NCBI RefSeq assembly: GCF_000317045.1
Contig: NC_019703.1
Span: 3,914,934-3,978,933 of the forward strand
Direction of reading: 5' to 3'
Length of the DNA: 64,000 bases
Source of the DNA: Geitlerinema sp. PCC 7407
GTDB lineage: Bacteria > Cyanobacteriota > Cyanobacteriia > PCC-7407
Below the pieces are notes generated by a model, which had not been told where the DNA came from, did no database searches, and worked only from the letters and a program-made list of their open reading frames with translations. Position numbers and translations under genes: made by a program. Below are positions 53,786-63,335 of the stretch, in pieces (the stretch's first letter is position 1; the number at the start of each line of letters is the position of its first letter).

Positions 53786-55045
53786 GTGAGTCCAGAAACC
53801 CTCGTTCCCGCGTCTCTCGACGCCGCTGGCACCCCCTTCAGTACGGAAGCCTTTGACCAATTCGTCATGACCTCCTACGGTCGCTTCCCCCTGGCCCTCG
53901 TGCGAGGCGCCGGTAGCCGCGTGTGGGACAGCGAGGGCCGCGAATACCTGGACTTTGTCGCCGGGATTGCCACCTGTACCCTGGGCCACGCCCATCCCGC
54001 CATGGTGGAGGCGGTCACCCAGCAAATTCAGACCCTGCACCACGTTTCCAATCTCTACTACATCCCCGCCCAGGGGGAGCTGGCCCAGTGGCTGGTCGAG
54101 CACTCCTGCGCAGACCGGGTCTTTTTCTGCAACTCCGGCGCCGAGGCCAATGAAGGGGCGATCAAGCTGGCCCGGAAGTACGCCCACACCGTCCTGGGCA
54201 TCCAGGACCCGGTGATCCTGACGGCCAACGCGAGCTTCCACGGCCGGACCCTGGCCACGATCACGGCGACGGGCCAGCCGAAGTACCAGCAGAATTTTTC
54301 GCCCTTGGTTCCTGGGTTCCACTACGTGCCCTACAACGACTTTGGGGCGCTGGAGGCGGCGATCGCCCAGATTGATCAGGCGGAGCGGCGCGTGGCGGCG
54401 ATCCTCCTGGAGCCGCTCCAGGGCGAGGGCGGCGTCCGGCCCGGCGATCGCGAATATTTTCAGCGGGTCCGGCAGCTGTGCGACGAAAAGGGCATTTTGC
54501 TGATCCTCGATGAGGTGCAGGTGGGCATGGGCCGCACCGGCCACTACTGGGGCTACGAAGCCCTGGGCATCGAGCCGGACATTTTCACATCGGCCAAGGG
54601 CCTCGGCGGCGGGATTCCCATCGGCGCGACCCTGTGCAAGGCGTTCTGCGACGTTTTCAAGCCGGGGGATCACGCCAGCACCTTTGGCGGCAATCCCTTT
54701 GTGTGTGCGGTGGCCCTGTCCATTTGCCGCACCCTCGAGCAAGACAATCTGCTGGCCAACGTGCAGGCGCGGGGCGAGCAGCTCCGGGCGGGCTTGCGGG
54801 CGATCGCCGCTCAGCGTCCCGACCAGATCGCCGAAGTGCGGGGCTGGGGCCTGATCAATGGCCTGGAGCTGAAGGGTGATATCGAGCTGACGTCTCTGGA
54901 CGTGGTGAAAGGGGCGATCGCCGAAGGGCTGCTGCTGGTGCCTGCCGGTCCCAAGGTGGTGCGCTTCGTGCCGCCGCTGATCGTCACGGCTGCCGAGATC
55001 GATCAGGCCCTAGAAATCCTGGAGCGCACCCTCGCCGCTCTCTAG
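53786..55045 (+). CDS. argD: Acetylornithine aminotransferase
   Basis: A 419-residue class III PLP aminotransferase of arginine synthesis. Motifs are SYGRFPLALVRGAGSRVWDSEGREYLDFVAGIATCTLGHAHP, FFCNSGAEANEGAIKLARKY, SFHGRTLATITATGQPKYQ, LILDEVQVGMGRTGHYWGYE and the PLP lysine in TSAKGLGGGIPIGA. DHASTFGGNPF completes the pattern. The start is GTG with AGAGGT upstream. It converges on the histidine kinase gene with a 20 bp gap. Confidence 0.95.
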   Translation: MSPETLVPASLDAAGTPFSTEAFDQFVMTSYGRFPLALVRGAGSRVWDSEGREYLDFVAGIATCTLGHAHPAMVEAVTQQIQTLHHVSNLYYIPAQGELAQWLVEHSCADRVFFCNSGAEANEGAIKLARKYAHTVLGIQDPVILTANASFHGRTLATITATGQPKYQQNFSPLVPGFHYVPYNDFGALEAAIAQIDQAERRVAAILLEPLQGEGGVRPGDREYFQRVRQLCDEKGILLILDEVQVGMGRTGHYWGYEALGIEPDIFTSAKGLGGGIPIGATLCKAFCDVFKPGDHASTFGGNPFVCAVALSICRTLEQDNLLANVQARGEQLRAGLRAIAAQRPDQIAEVRGWGLINGLELKGDIELTSLDVVKGAIAEGLLLVPAGPKVVRFVPPLIVTAAEIDQALEILERTLAAL

Positions 55046-55065
55046 GGGGATCTCCTCCAGCCCTC

Positions 55066-58000
55066 TCACAGGCGCTCTGGCGGAATTCTGGCTTCCGCCA
55101 GAGCCTGATGAATGTGATCCAGCAGTTCTCCCATCGACAGCGTGGGCGACAGAACTTCGCGGGCGATCCGGGCCAGCCGCTGCTCAAATTCGCTCTGGGG
55201 CTGGGGAGTGACCAGCGTGCCCTGGAGCCGGCGATCGAGCACCACCAACGGCGGGCGCTGGGGGAGTGCCTCTAGGGCCGCCAGGGTCTGGAGCATGGCG
55301 GGCTCAGACTCGCAGTCCCACAAAGACACCAGCAGCAGATCGACGCTGTGGTGCTGAATTTGATGCTGGACATCTTTCCAGGACTGTCCCACAACGCCGT
55401 GGAAGCCCGCCGTTTGCAGGTACTGCATGAGCATGGTCAGCCAGCCGCCCCAGCGATCGCGGCGATCGCCCTCGATCGCGGGCGACAAATCCGCAAAGGC
55501 CAAGCTGCTCAGCAGCATGATGCGAGGCCGCCAGTTCATGCCCGCCGCAATCTGGATCGCCTGAAAGAGCGAGGCCACTTCCAGCTTTTCGACAGCCTGA
55601 TTGGGGGGAGCCTGCCCCGGCAGCAGGCACGGATACACCGCCAAATTCGGCATCTGACTGAGGATGTGGGTGGTTTCGGCGTCGAGAGTGACAAAAGGCA
55701 AACCCGCCAAGACCGTATAGTCCGGAATCAGCTTTAGCAAGGCCTCCGGCGCCTGAGTTTGGCAGTCAATGAGCACCACGTGGGGCTGCCAGACCCGCGC
55801 CACAAGCTCAGCCTGGTCGAGATCGTCCGCCTCTAGCAATCGGTAGTGATACAGATGGAGCAGCTGATTGAGGTCTTCGGCGATCGCCGACTCGTAGTGA
55901 CTCTCTGGCGGTCCGCTGGGGGCCTTGAGCAGGCTGTCTTCTCGCAGGCAGAGCCGCAGGATCACCAAGTTGGTCCCAGGCTCTGAGAGCGGCGGCTCGG
56001 CGGTCTGGGTACGCAGCAGCAGCGTTTCTAGGGCGCCCACCTCGGCGGGCAGCGTCAAAAAGCCATCCGCTCGGCTGCGGCGAGCCTGATCTCGCTCGAC
56101 CGGCGCGGCCATCACGATGACGGGAATATGCTGCGTGTCGGCGTCGCTCTTGAGCAGCGTCAGCACGTCCCAGCCCGACAGCATCGGCAGCACCGGATTG
56201 AGCAGGACCGCACAGGGCTGAAGCCGCCGCACTTTTTCGACGGCTTCGGTCCCCGCCCGGGCGATCGCCACGCAGTAGCCCAAGTTCAGCAGCTGACTGC
56301 GCAAGCCTTCGATCGCCGCAGGCACCGCCTCTACGAGCAGCACCAGGCGATTGGGGAGGGTCGGCAACACCATTGTCGGTCGCACCAGCCCCTCGGGAGC
56401 TGGCTTGGGCGGACTCGGCGGCAGCAGCAGCGTAAACTCGCTGCCCTCCCCTTCGCGGGACACAAAGGTAATGTCGCCGCCGTGCAGCCTCGCCAAGCGC
56501 TGGGTCAGCACCAGCCCCAAACCAATTCCCTCGAAGCGGCGCGTCAAGGGGTTTTCGAGCTGCTGGAATTTTTGAAAAATCAGGTGCTGCTTATTAGCGG
56601 GAATGCCAATGCCTTGGTCCCACACGGTGAAGGCCACCCAGCCTTCCCAGCGGCTCACGCTAAGGCCGATTTGGCCCTGAGGATCGGTGAACTTGAAGGC
56701 ATTGGAGAGCAGGTTGAGCAGCATCTGGCGCAGCCGCATCTCGTCAGCCACCAAAAACTCTAGCCCCGGCTCGATACTCAGGGAAAAGGTGGCCAAAGCC
56801 GGCGGGGTCAAAGCAGGGGTGGACGCTTTTTCGGTCGCGCGATCGCCCGTGCCCTGGGGCGGACTGGCCGAGCATAGCTGTAGCGCTTGCTGATAGGCAC
56901 GCTCGCACACCGTGGCGATCGCCACAGGCTCCGGCTGGAGCTCCAGCTGGCCCGTCTCGATCCGCGTCAAGTCCAGAATATCGTTCACGATATTCATCAG
57001 ATGGCGGCCGCTCTGATAGATCAGCTGCGTGTAGTGAACCTGGCGCGCATTGAGATTGCCCAGGGTCTGCTCCTTGAGCAGGCCCGACAGGCCCAGCACC
57101 GCCGTCAGCGGCGTCCGCAGTTCATGGCTAATGCAGGCCAAAAACTCATCTTTGAGGCGATTGAGCTGAGCCAGGTCTGCATTTTTGGCAATCAGCTCCT
57201 GGGTAACCTGCTGATGCTCCGTCAAATCCTGGGCCACCACCAGCCACAAGGGCGATCGCCAGGCTAGGGGCGACCGAGTCTGAGCGTCTCGGGCCAGCGT
57301 CGCCACCGACGTCAATCCCTGGGCCAGCGCCTCCCAAGACCACAGCGGATCTTGGGCCAAACCTGCAATCCCATCGATCTGAGTAGGATCCGTGAGCTGC
57401 GAGGGGCGATCGCCCAGCATGGGCAGCAGATCTGGCGGAATCGACAGCGCAATGCGCGTAAACTGCCACGATCGCGCCTTCGGCGTCCCCGCCCCGCTCC
57501 CAGAGCCGTGCACCTGAGGGCCATAGCTCACCCCCAAGCGGCAATGGCCCACCGACTCCCACGGCGATCGCATCTCCTCTTCGAGGCAGCGCACCGGACC
57601 AATCGTCGATCGCCACGCGCAGTTTTGCAGCAGCACCGTCCCCGTTTGCTCCTGGAGCATCAGAGGCATCGGCAGCGCCTCCAGCAGTTCCTCCAGCAGC
57701 ACCCAGGCAGCCGACGGCGATCGCCGCGCCCCCGCCAACAGCAAGCGATCGCGTCCAACAAAAGCCTCTCGCGTTTCCCGCGGCTCCCCCAGAGAGCTCG
57801 GCGCCCAGTGCTTCAGCAAAGCGTGGAGATCCAGCATCCCGCCATAGGTGCCATCCCCCTGGACCACCACCCAGAACTGCGACATCGCCGCCTGCAAGCG
57901 TCGACCCACATCCTCCACCAGCAAATCCGCCGAAAACACGCTCACCGGCAGCAGCTTGCCGCGATCGCGCAGCCACGGACCCACCAGCGCAGATCCCTGC

Positions 58001-58218
58001 TCTCGCAGCCCCACCCAAAGGTCCGCGCCCCCTTGGTCCACCATCATCGCCAGCACATCCGGCAGCCTCATCACCCCAAGCGGGAATCTCTGCTCATCCA
58101 GCAACACCAGGCAGTCAGACTGATCGCGCAGCATCAACTCCACAGCTGCCGAAAGCCTTTCGGTGTAGCCACAAGACGGCACAACTCTGCTAAAGTCTCG
58201 AAGGCGGAGCGCTGACAT
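55066..58218 (-). CDS. Histidine kinase with N-terminal CBS-like region and three degenerate receiver domains
   Basis: A 1050-residue protein transcribed away from kaiA. The N-terminal 140 residues look like a CBS pair (ERLSAAVELMLRDQSDCLVLLDEQRFPLGVMRLPDVLAMM; FWVVVQGDGTYGGMLDLHALL). A PAS-like stretch follows, then HisKA with the phospho-His in ISHELRTPLTAVLG (about 364) and an HATPase with NLLSNAFKF, DQGIGIP and EGIGLGLVL. Three receiver-like domains end the protein (from about 620, 750 and 905). The first has Asn in LLNPVLPM where the phospho-Asp should be, and the others are also degenerate, as in clock pseudo-receivers. The ATG at 58218 is preferred; a GTG at 58266 is possible. Location suggests a clock link. 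Confidence 0.85.
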   Translation of the reverse strand: MSALRLRDFSRVVPSCGYTERLSAAVELMLRDQSDCLVLLDEQRFPLGVMRLPDVLAMMVDQGGADLWVGLREQGSALVGPWLRDRGKLLPVSVFSADLLVEDVGRRLQAAMSQFWVVVQGDGTYGGMLDLHALLKHWAPSSLGEPRETREAFVGRDRLLLAGARRSPSAAWVLLEELLEALPMPLMLQEQTGTVLLQNCAWRSTIGPVRCLEEEMRSPWESVGHCRLGVSYGPQVHGSGSGAGTPKARSWQFTRIALSIPPDLLPMLGDRPSQLTDPTQIDGIAGLAQDPLWSWEALAQGLTSVATLARDAQTRSPLAWRSPLWLVVAQDLTEHQQVTQELIAKNADLAQLNRLKDEFLACISHELRTPLTAVLGLSGLLKEQTLGNLNARQVHYTQLIYQSGRHLMNIVNDILDLTRIETGQLELQPEPVAIATVCERAYQQALQLCSASPPQGTGDRATEKASTPALTPPALATFSLSIEPGLEFLVADEMRLRQMLLNLLSNAFKFTDPQGQIGLSVSRWEGWVAFTVWDQGIGIPANKQHLIFQKFQQLENPLTRRFEGIGLGLVLTQRLARLHGGDITFVSREGEGSEFTLLLPPSPPKPAPEGLVRPTMVLPTLPNRLVLLVEAVPAAIEGLRSQLLNLGYCVAIARAGTEAVEKVRRLQPCAVLLNPVLPMLSGWDVLTLLKSDADTQHIPVIVMAAPVERDQARRSRADGFLTLPAEVGALETLLLRTQTAEPPLSEPGTNLVILRLCLREDSLLKAPSGPPESHYESAIAEDLNQLLHLYHYRLLEADDLDQAELVARVWQPHVVLIDCQTQAPEALLKLIPDYTVLAGLPFVTLDAETTHILSQMPNLAVYPCLLPGQAPPNQAVEKLEVASLFQAIQIAAGMNWRPRIMLLSSLAFADLSPAIEGDRRDRWGGWLTMLMQYLQTAGFHGVVGQSWKDVQHQIQHHSVDLLLVSLWDCESEPAMLQTLAALEALPQRPPLVVLDRRLQGTLVTPQPQSEFEQRLARIAREVLSPTLSMGELLDHIHQALAEARIPPERL

Positions 58219-58725
58219 CAACGAAGCAACCCCTAACGGAAGAGCAAATCCACCAGTCTCAGTCACATCTCAAGGCGATCGCGCAACCAAAAGCCTCACC
58301 ATTACCCCAGTGAAAGCACCAGCAGCCCTCAGTCCCCTGAGCCTGCATCCTTGCCCAAATCACCTACGCCCCAACGCTCCGGGACAGCACACTACCCAAA
58401 ACTCTAAAATCGTCGCGCGACCATCACAGCCTCATTATTACCCCGACCGCAATATCCAAGGCTTCCTACAACAAATTTATTGATATTTGTCGCCTAACAC
58501 CAAATTTCTCATCTTTAATTCAAAGCAGCTTCTGTCCCATCGGATTGATCTTGAGAAACCTCCAGAGACCTCAGTATTCCCAACTCTTCTCTCGATCCCC
58601 AAAATCCGCAGAAAAACCTAAAAAAATTATTAAAATTCCGCATCAAAACTAGTGCTTGATTCAAGTCACTAGCCCATAATCATGACTAGGAATGTGATTT
58701 TTGTCCCCCTCACCTCACCCCAGCC
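58219..58725. promoter_or_regulatory. Divergent kaiA / histidine kinase promoter region
   Basis: This 507 bp spacer is AT-rich from about 58430 to 58690, unlike the GC-rich kinase gene beside it. It must carry the kaiA promoter and that of the kinase. No gene is seen. A HIP1 octamer lies at 58275-58282 and none occurs again until 61264. Confidence 0.5.
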
Positions 58726-59622
58726 TTGAGTTCTCCCCTCGCAATTTGCACCTTTTTGCCCTCACCCGCCCTAGCCCAGGTTGTCCAAAACCATCTGAGC
58801 AGAGACTCCCATACCCCCAGCATTCATCACACTCCAGACGATCTTCGAGACTTCATCCTGCTCGAAAAGCAGCAAATTGATTGCTTAGTGCTCGAAGATC
58901 GTCCAGAAATTCGCTCCCTGTACGGATGGCTCTACGAAAATGCCATTGTCCTTCCCTGCGTCATCTTCATCACCAAAAACTCCACCAAGAAAGAAAGTCA
59001 CCCCGACGAACCCATCGACTTCCCTTTTCCTCTGACCTCCCTGCCGACCTATCTCTACCACGCCGCCGAGATTCGCATCGGCCTTGACAAGGGCGACCAG
59101 ATCCTCCACTACATCGACCAAGCGATCGGCCAGTTTCTCAAGCTCTCTCCCACCTACCAGGCGTCCGACCTCAACTCCCACGAGCCCACCAACAGCGCAG
59201 TGGCTCCTGTCTTTCTGTCCACCCAGCATCGACTCGCCGAAAAACTCAAAGAGCGATTGGGATATCTCGGTGTGTACTACAAGCGAGACTCGCGATACTT
59301 CCTTCGCCATCTCTCCCTGCAGGAAAAACAAGAACTGCTCGACAAGCTGCGGTTTACCTACCGGGAGATCATCTTGGGCTACTTCTCTCAAGATGACCAA
59401 CTCAATCAAAAAATTGACGAATTCGTAAACCTCGCCTTCTTTTCAGATATTCCTGTTACACAAATCGTCGAAATCCACATGGATCTCATGGACGAATTTT
59501 CTAAGCAGCTAAAATTGGAGGGGCGCAGCGAGGACATCCTACTTGACTATCGCTTGACCCTGATTGATACAATTGCTCACCTGTGCGAGATGTACCGTCG
59601 CTCCATTCCCCGGGAGTCCTAA
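58726..59622 (+). CDS. kaiA: Circadian clock protein KaiA
   Basis: A 298-residue clock protein that stimulates KaiC autophosphorylation by binding its C-terminal tail. Residues 1-130 are the pseudo-receiver domain ([19 protein letters not shown]...[32 protein letters not shown]). The C-terminal dimerisation and KaiC-binding domain is highly conserved: [49 protein letters not shown] and [32 protein letters not shown]. The start is an unusual TTG that aligns with the known KaiA N-terminus; no strong ribosome site is seen. kaiB follows after 73 bp. Confidence 0.95.
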   Translation: MSSPLAICTFLPSPALAQVVQNHLSRDSHTPSIHHTPDDLRDFILLEKQQIDCLVLEDRPEIRSLYGWLYENAIVLPCVIFITKNSTKKESHPDEPIDFPFPLTSLPTYLYHAAEIRIGLDKGDQILHYIDQAIGQFLKLSPTYQASDLNSHEPTNSAVAPVFLSTQHRLAEKLKERLGYLGVYYKRDSRYFLRHLSLQEKQELLDKLRFTYREIILGYFSQDDQLNQKIDEFVNLAFFSDIPVTQIVEIHMDLMDEFSKQLKLEGRSEDILLDYRLTLIDTIAHLCEMYRRSIPRES

Positions 59623-59695
59623 AAAACTTCGATATATAACCATCAGACATTTCTTTCATATTGTCCCCTTATGTGAACTCTCTTCTTTAACTCCT

Positions 59696-60010
59696 ATGGG
59701 CTCTCTCAAAAAAACCTATGTTCTGAAACTTTATGTAGCGGGCAATACTCCCAACTCGGTTCGCGCCCTAAAAACCCTCAAGAATATCTTGGAAGAAGAA
59801 TTTCAGGGAGTGTACGCACTGAAAGTGATCGACGTGCTAAAAAATCCCCAGCTCGCCGAAGAAGATAAGATACTTGCGACGCCAACCTTGGCCAAAATTC
59901 TGCCGCCGCCTGTTCGCAAGATCATTGGCGACCTCTCGGATCGAGATAGGGTTTTGATTGGCCTCGATTTACTTTATGAAGAACTACAGGAAGATGAAGC
60001 GGATATCTAA
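59696..60010 (+). CDS. kaiB: Circadian clock protein KaiB
   Basis: A 104-residue clock protein that binds phosphorylated KaiC and sequesters KaiA after switching fold. [79 protein letters not shown] is almost the textbook sequence. Gly89 and Asp91, the residues known to control fold switching, are both present. The acidic C-terminus [10 protein letters not shown] is normal. The frame is open upstream, but the ATG at 59696 matches the family. kaiC lies 109 bp downstream and is probably cotranscribed. Confidence 0.98.
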   Translation: MGSLKKTYVLKLYVAGNTPNSVRALKTLKNILEEEFQGVYALKVIDVLKNPQLAEEDKILATPTLAKILPPPVRKIIGDLSDRDRVLIGLDLLYEELQEDEADI

Positions 60011-60119
60011 GGTTCTTGGCAGCTATTCCTGATTTCTCCTGTTGCAAACCCATGAAAATCAGTCTTTCATGGACTTCAACTTTCAAGCCGAATTCTAAAA
60101 AGATTTTACCTGTAGGAAG

Positions 60120-61679
60120 ATGAGCGACAGCAATCAGCCGGAGCAACAGAAGGAACCCGTTCGCGTTGGTGTTCAAAAAATTCGTACTCTTATCGAAGGC
60201 TTTGACGACATCAGCCATGGCGGCCTGCCAATCGGACGGACAAGCCTTGTCAGCGGGACTTCCGGCACAGGAAAAACTCTGTTTGCAGTGCAGTTTCTCT
60301 ACAACGGGATCGTGCACTTTGATGAGCCGGGTGTGTTCGTCACCTTTGAAGAATCACCCAGCGATATCATCAAAAACGCCCAGAGTTTTGGCTGGGATTT
60401 GCAGCGCTTAGTCAATGATGGCAAGCTGTTCATTCTGGATGCTTCCCCCGATCCTGAGGGTCAGGATGTGGTGGGCAATTTTGATTTGTCGGCGCTGATT
60501 GAACGCATTCAATATGCGATTCGAAAATACAAAGCAAAACGCGTTTCGATTGACTCGATTACGGCGGTTTTTCAGCAGTATGATGCTGCCTCGGTGGTGC
60601 GCCGAGAAATTTTCCGGCTGGTGGCTCGTCTGAAGCAGATTGGCGCAACTACGGTGATGACAACCGAGCGGATCGAGGAATACGGTCCGGTGGCTCGGTT
60701 TGGGGTGGAAGAGTTTGTCTCGGACAATGTGGTGATCGTGCGCAACGTGCTGGAGGGCGAGCGGCGGCGGCGAACGCTGGAGATCCTCAAGCTGCGCGGC
60801 ACCACCCACATGAAGGGTGAGTTTCCCTTCACGATTACCAATGAGGGAATCAATATCTTCCCGCTGGGGGCGATGCGCCTGACGCAGCGATCGTCGAATG
60901 TCCGCGTCTCGTCGGGCGTGAAGACGATGGACGAGATGTGCGGCGGCGGCTTCTTCAAAGATTCGATTATTTTGGCGACGGGGGCAACGGGTACAGGCAA
61001 GACGCTGCTGGTCAGCAAGTTCTTGGAAAATGCCTGTATCAACGGCGAGAAGGCAATGCTGTTTGCCTATGAGGAGTCACGGGCGCAGCTGTTCCGCAAT
61101 GCCTATTCGTGGGGCATTGATTTTGAGGAGATGGAGCGCAAGGGCCTGCTGAGAATCCTGTGTGCCTATCCGGAGTCAACGGGCCTCGAAGATCACTTGC
61201 AGATCATTAAGACGGAGATTGCCGAGTTTAAGCCGTCGCGGATTGCGATCGACTCGCTGTCGGCGATCGCCCGCGGCGTGAGCAACAACAGCTTCCGGCA
61301 GTTCGTGATCGGGGTGACGGGCTTCGCCAAGCAGGAGGAGATCACGGGCTTCTTCACCAACACGACGGACCAGTTTATGGGGTCCCACTCAATCACGGAC
61401 TCCCATATTTCGACGATCACAGACACGATCTTGATGCTCCAGTACGTGGAGATTCGCGGCGAGATGTCTCGGGCGATCAACGTATTCAAGATGCGCGGAT
61501 CCTGGCACGACAAGGGCATTCGCGAGTACACGATCAGCGAGAAGGGCCCCGAAATCAAGGATTCCTTCCGCAATTTCGAGCGGATTATCAGCGGTTCTCC
61601 CACTCGGGTGTCCGTGGACGAAAAGATGGAGCTCTCACGCATCGTCAAGAACGTCCAGGGCCGCTCCGACGAAGGCTAG
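60120..61679 (+). CDS. kaiC: Circadian clock ATPase/kinase KaiC
   Basis: A 519-residue double-domain RecA-like protein, the core of the circadian oscillator. CI has Walker A GTSGTGKT (46-53) and the catalytic Glu77-Glu78 pair in FVTFEESP. CII has Walker A GATGTGKT (288-295) and Glu318-Glu319. The phosphorylation sites Ser431 and Thr432 lie in DSHISTITDT, with the same numbering as in Synechococcus. The C-terminal A-loop and tail that KaiA grips are present (DEKMELSRIVKNVQGRSDEG). The ATG at 60120 has AGGA 3 nt upstream. All residues needed for a working clock are intact. Confidence 0.99.
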   Translation: MSDSNQPEQQKEPVRVGVQKIRTLIEGFDDISHGGLPIGRTSLVSGTSGTGKTLFAVQFLYNGIVHFDEPGVFVTFEESPSDIIKNAQSFGWDLQRLVNDGKLFILDASPDPEGQDVVGNFDLSALIERIQYAIRKYKAKRVSIDSITAVFQQYDAASVVRREIFRLVARLKQIGATTVMTTERIEEYGPVARFGVEEFVSDNVVIVRNVLEGERRRRTLEILKLRGTTHMKGEFPFTITNEGINIFPLGAMRLTQRSSNVRVSSGVKTMDEMCGGGFFKDSIILATGATGTGKTLLVSKFLENACINGEKAMLFAYEESRAQLFRNAYSWGIDFEEMERKGLLRILCAYPESTGLEDHLQIIKTEIAEFKPSRIAIDSLSAIARGVSNNSFRQFVIGVTGFAKQEEITGFFTNTTDQFMGSHSITDSHISTITDTILMLQYVEIRGEMSRAINVFKMRGSWHDKGIREYTISEKGPEIKDSFRNFERIISGSPTRVSVDEKMELSRIVKNVQGRSDEG

Positions 61680-61694
61680 AGACGCTTAGTCACC

Positions 61695-61740
61695 AGCGGG
61701 CGATCGCCCGCTGTTTGACCCAAGTTTTGGGCGATCGCCC
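61695..61740. repeat. Two adjacent HIP1-centred palindromes after kaiC
   Basis: AGCGGGCGATCGCCCGCT (61695-61712) and GGGCGATCGCCC (61729-61740) are perfect palindromes with a GCGATCGC core. They begin 16 bp past the kaiC stop. They may act as an mRNA end, or may simply be extended HIP1 sites. Confidence 0.6.
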
Positions 61741-61762
61741 TTCTAGGCAAGGGCTCAATAGC

Positions 61763-61801
61763 AAAACTCCCTGTTGAAGCGGGTTTTCAACAGGGAGTTT
61801 T
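61763..61801. terminator. Rho-independent terminator between kaiC and tRNA-Arg
   Basis: AAAACTCCCTGTTGAA (61763-61778) pairs perfectly with TTCAACAGGGAGTTTT (61786-61801). The symmetric A and T ends allow it to stop both the kaiC and the leftward tRNA transcripts. Confidence 0.85.
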
Positions 61802-61818
61802 ACTTGAGATGCACTTAA

Positions 61819-61891
61819 CGAGCATGGAGGGATTCGAACCCCCGACCCTCAGAACCGGAATCTGATGCTCTATCCACTGAGCTACATGCCC
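61819..61891 (-). tRNA. tRNA-Arg (anticodon CCG)
   Basis: On the minus strand the acceptor stem GGGCATG/CATGCTC, the D arm GCTC...GAGC, the anticodon stem TCAGA/TCTGA with loop TTCCGGT and the T arm with TTCGAAT form a full cloverleaf. The anticodon CCG reads CGG. CCA is not encoded. Confidence 0.95.
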
Positions 61892-62016
61892 ACACGCTCG
61901 CTTGATTATAGCACTGCCGACTCGGGCAGGTTCAATCGCAGCGGAATTCCATCATAGGGCATCGCGGCGAAATTGAGGAGTTTTTTGGCCAAGGGGCGGA
62001 GCGGCAGCAGCTAGGG

Positions 62017-63210
62017 TCACCCTAGGTAGTTGAACGGGTCAACCGGTTCGCCTTCTTCGCGAACTTCGAAGTGCAGGTGCGGCCCGGTGGAAAAGCCCGT
62101 CGACCCGACAGCGGCGATCGCCTCTCCCGCTTTCACGACTTGGCCCTCCCGGACATAGAGCTCGCTGGCGTGGCCGTAGAGGCTCGTGATGCCGTTGCCA
62201 TGGTCAATTACCACCGTGTTGCCGTAGCCGCCGTACCACTCCGCGATGATCACCACGCCATCGGCGGCGGCCTGAATCGGGCTGCCGTAGTCCACACCAA
62301 AGTCAATCCCCGCATGGAAGCGATCGGTGCCCAAAATGGGGTGGACGCGCCAGCCAAAGTTGCTGGTGATTTCGCCAGCGCTGGGGTAGACCATGAGCCC
62401 CGACCCCCGAATAATCACCGGCTTGCGGATGATGGCTTTGGGAGCGGCGGCGGCAACCCGCTGCTGGATCAGGCCGCGCAGGCGGCTCGAGTCGCGGGCT
62501 AGCTGCGTTTCGGCGGCTTCTAGGGCTGCGCGATCGCTGGTTAGGCGATCGACCAGCAAGGTCTGCGCCTGGGCCTTGGCTTGGACTTCAGATTTTTGGG
62601 CGAGCAGCTGCTGGGTGAGCAGGGCAACGTTGTTGCGCTGCTCTTCGAGGGCTTGGCGCTGCTGGCGAATCTTGACCGTTTCGGCCTGGAAGTCTTCGAG
62701 CCCCTGCCGGTCAGCGGCGTAAACTCGCTTGAGCTGCTCACGGCGGGCCAAAAATTCGCTCAGGTCGCGGCTTTGCAGCAGCACGGCCCAGCCATTGCCG
62801 CCCTGCTGACGCTGCAAAAATCGCAGGCGTCCGATGGTGGCGGCTTGCTTTTGGCGGTAGGCTTTTTCGGCGATCAGATAGTCTTCTTGCAGCTCCTGGA
62901 GCTGTTTTTGGGCCAGCTTCAGACGGTAGTCACTGTCTTTGAGCTGCAAGTTGGTGGTGTTCAGATCGAGCTGGAGCTGCCCCAGCTGCTGCTTGGCGGT
63001 GCCTTCGGCCTGCTGGAGGCGATCGCGCTCTTGCTGAATGGCCGATCGCTGCTGATCAACTTGCTGCTGCTGCTGCCGCAGCTGATCAATTTCATTGGCC
63101 CGCGCGGGCACCTGGGCGATCGCCCATCCCAGCACCCACAGACTCAGCAGCCCAGCGACGAGTTGTCCCCAGGTCCATTTTTGGAGCCATTTTTGCTGAC
63201 GCTTGCTCAC
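62017..63210 (-). CDS. M23 family peptidase with coiled coil (EnvC/NlpD-like)
   Basis: A 397-residue secreted protein. A signal or anchor helix (about 16-38) is followed by a long Gln/Glu/Leu-rich coiled coil (about 40-250) and a LytM domain (about 275-397). The zinc ligands are visible: His and Asp in FHAGIDFGVD, and HLHFEV near the end. The site looks complete, so it may cleave peptidoglycan peptides; related proteins instead activate amidases during cell division. The C-terminus GEPVDPFNYLG is typical. The start is GTG with GGGAG upstream. Confidence 0.9.
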   Translation of the reverse strand: MSKRQQKWLQKWTWGQLVAGLLSLWVLGWAIAQVPARANEIDQLRQQQQQVDQQRSAIQQERDRLQQAEGTAKQQLGQLQLDLNTTNLQLKDSDYRLKLAQKQLQELQEDYLIAEKAYRQKQAATIGRLRFLQRQQGGNGWAVLLQSRDLSEFLARREQLKRVYAADRQGLEDFQAETVKIRQQRQALEEQRNNVALLTQQLLAQKSEVQAKAQAQTLLVDRLTSDRAALEAAETQLARDSSRLRGLIQQRVAAAAPKAIIRKPVIIRGSGLMVYPSAGEITSNFGWRVHPILGTDRFHAGIDFGVDYGSPIQAAADGVVIIAEWYGGYGNTVVIDHGNGITSLYGHASELYVREGQVVKAGEAIAAVGSTGFSTGPHLHFEVREEGEPVDPFNYLG

Positions 63211-63335
63211 ACCGACGACGCTCCCACGCCTATCTCTGACCGCAACTGCGCCGGGTTCGGCTGATTGGGTCTGCTGACTGAGGTCGATGATAGTGCAAAA
63301 CCCCGCCAGCGACGCAATTTTGGCAGGGGCGAGTT

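Noticed and set aside
57352-58215. A 287-codon + strand frame opposite the CBS histidine kinase
   Set aside because: Arg/Gln/His-rich antisense frame without any recognisable domain.
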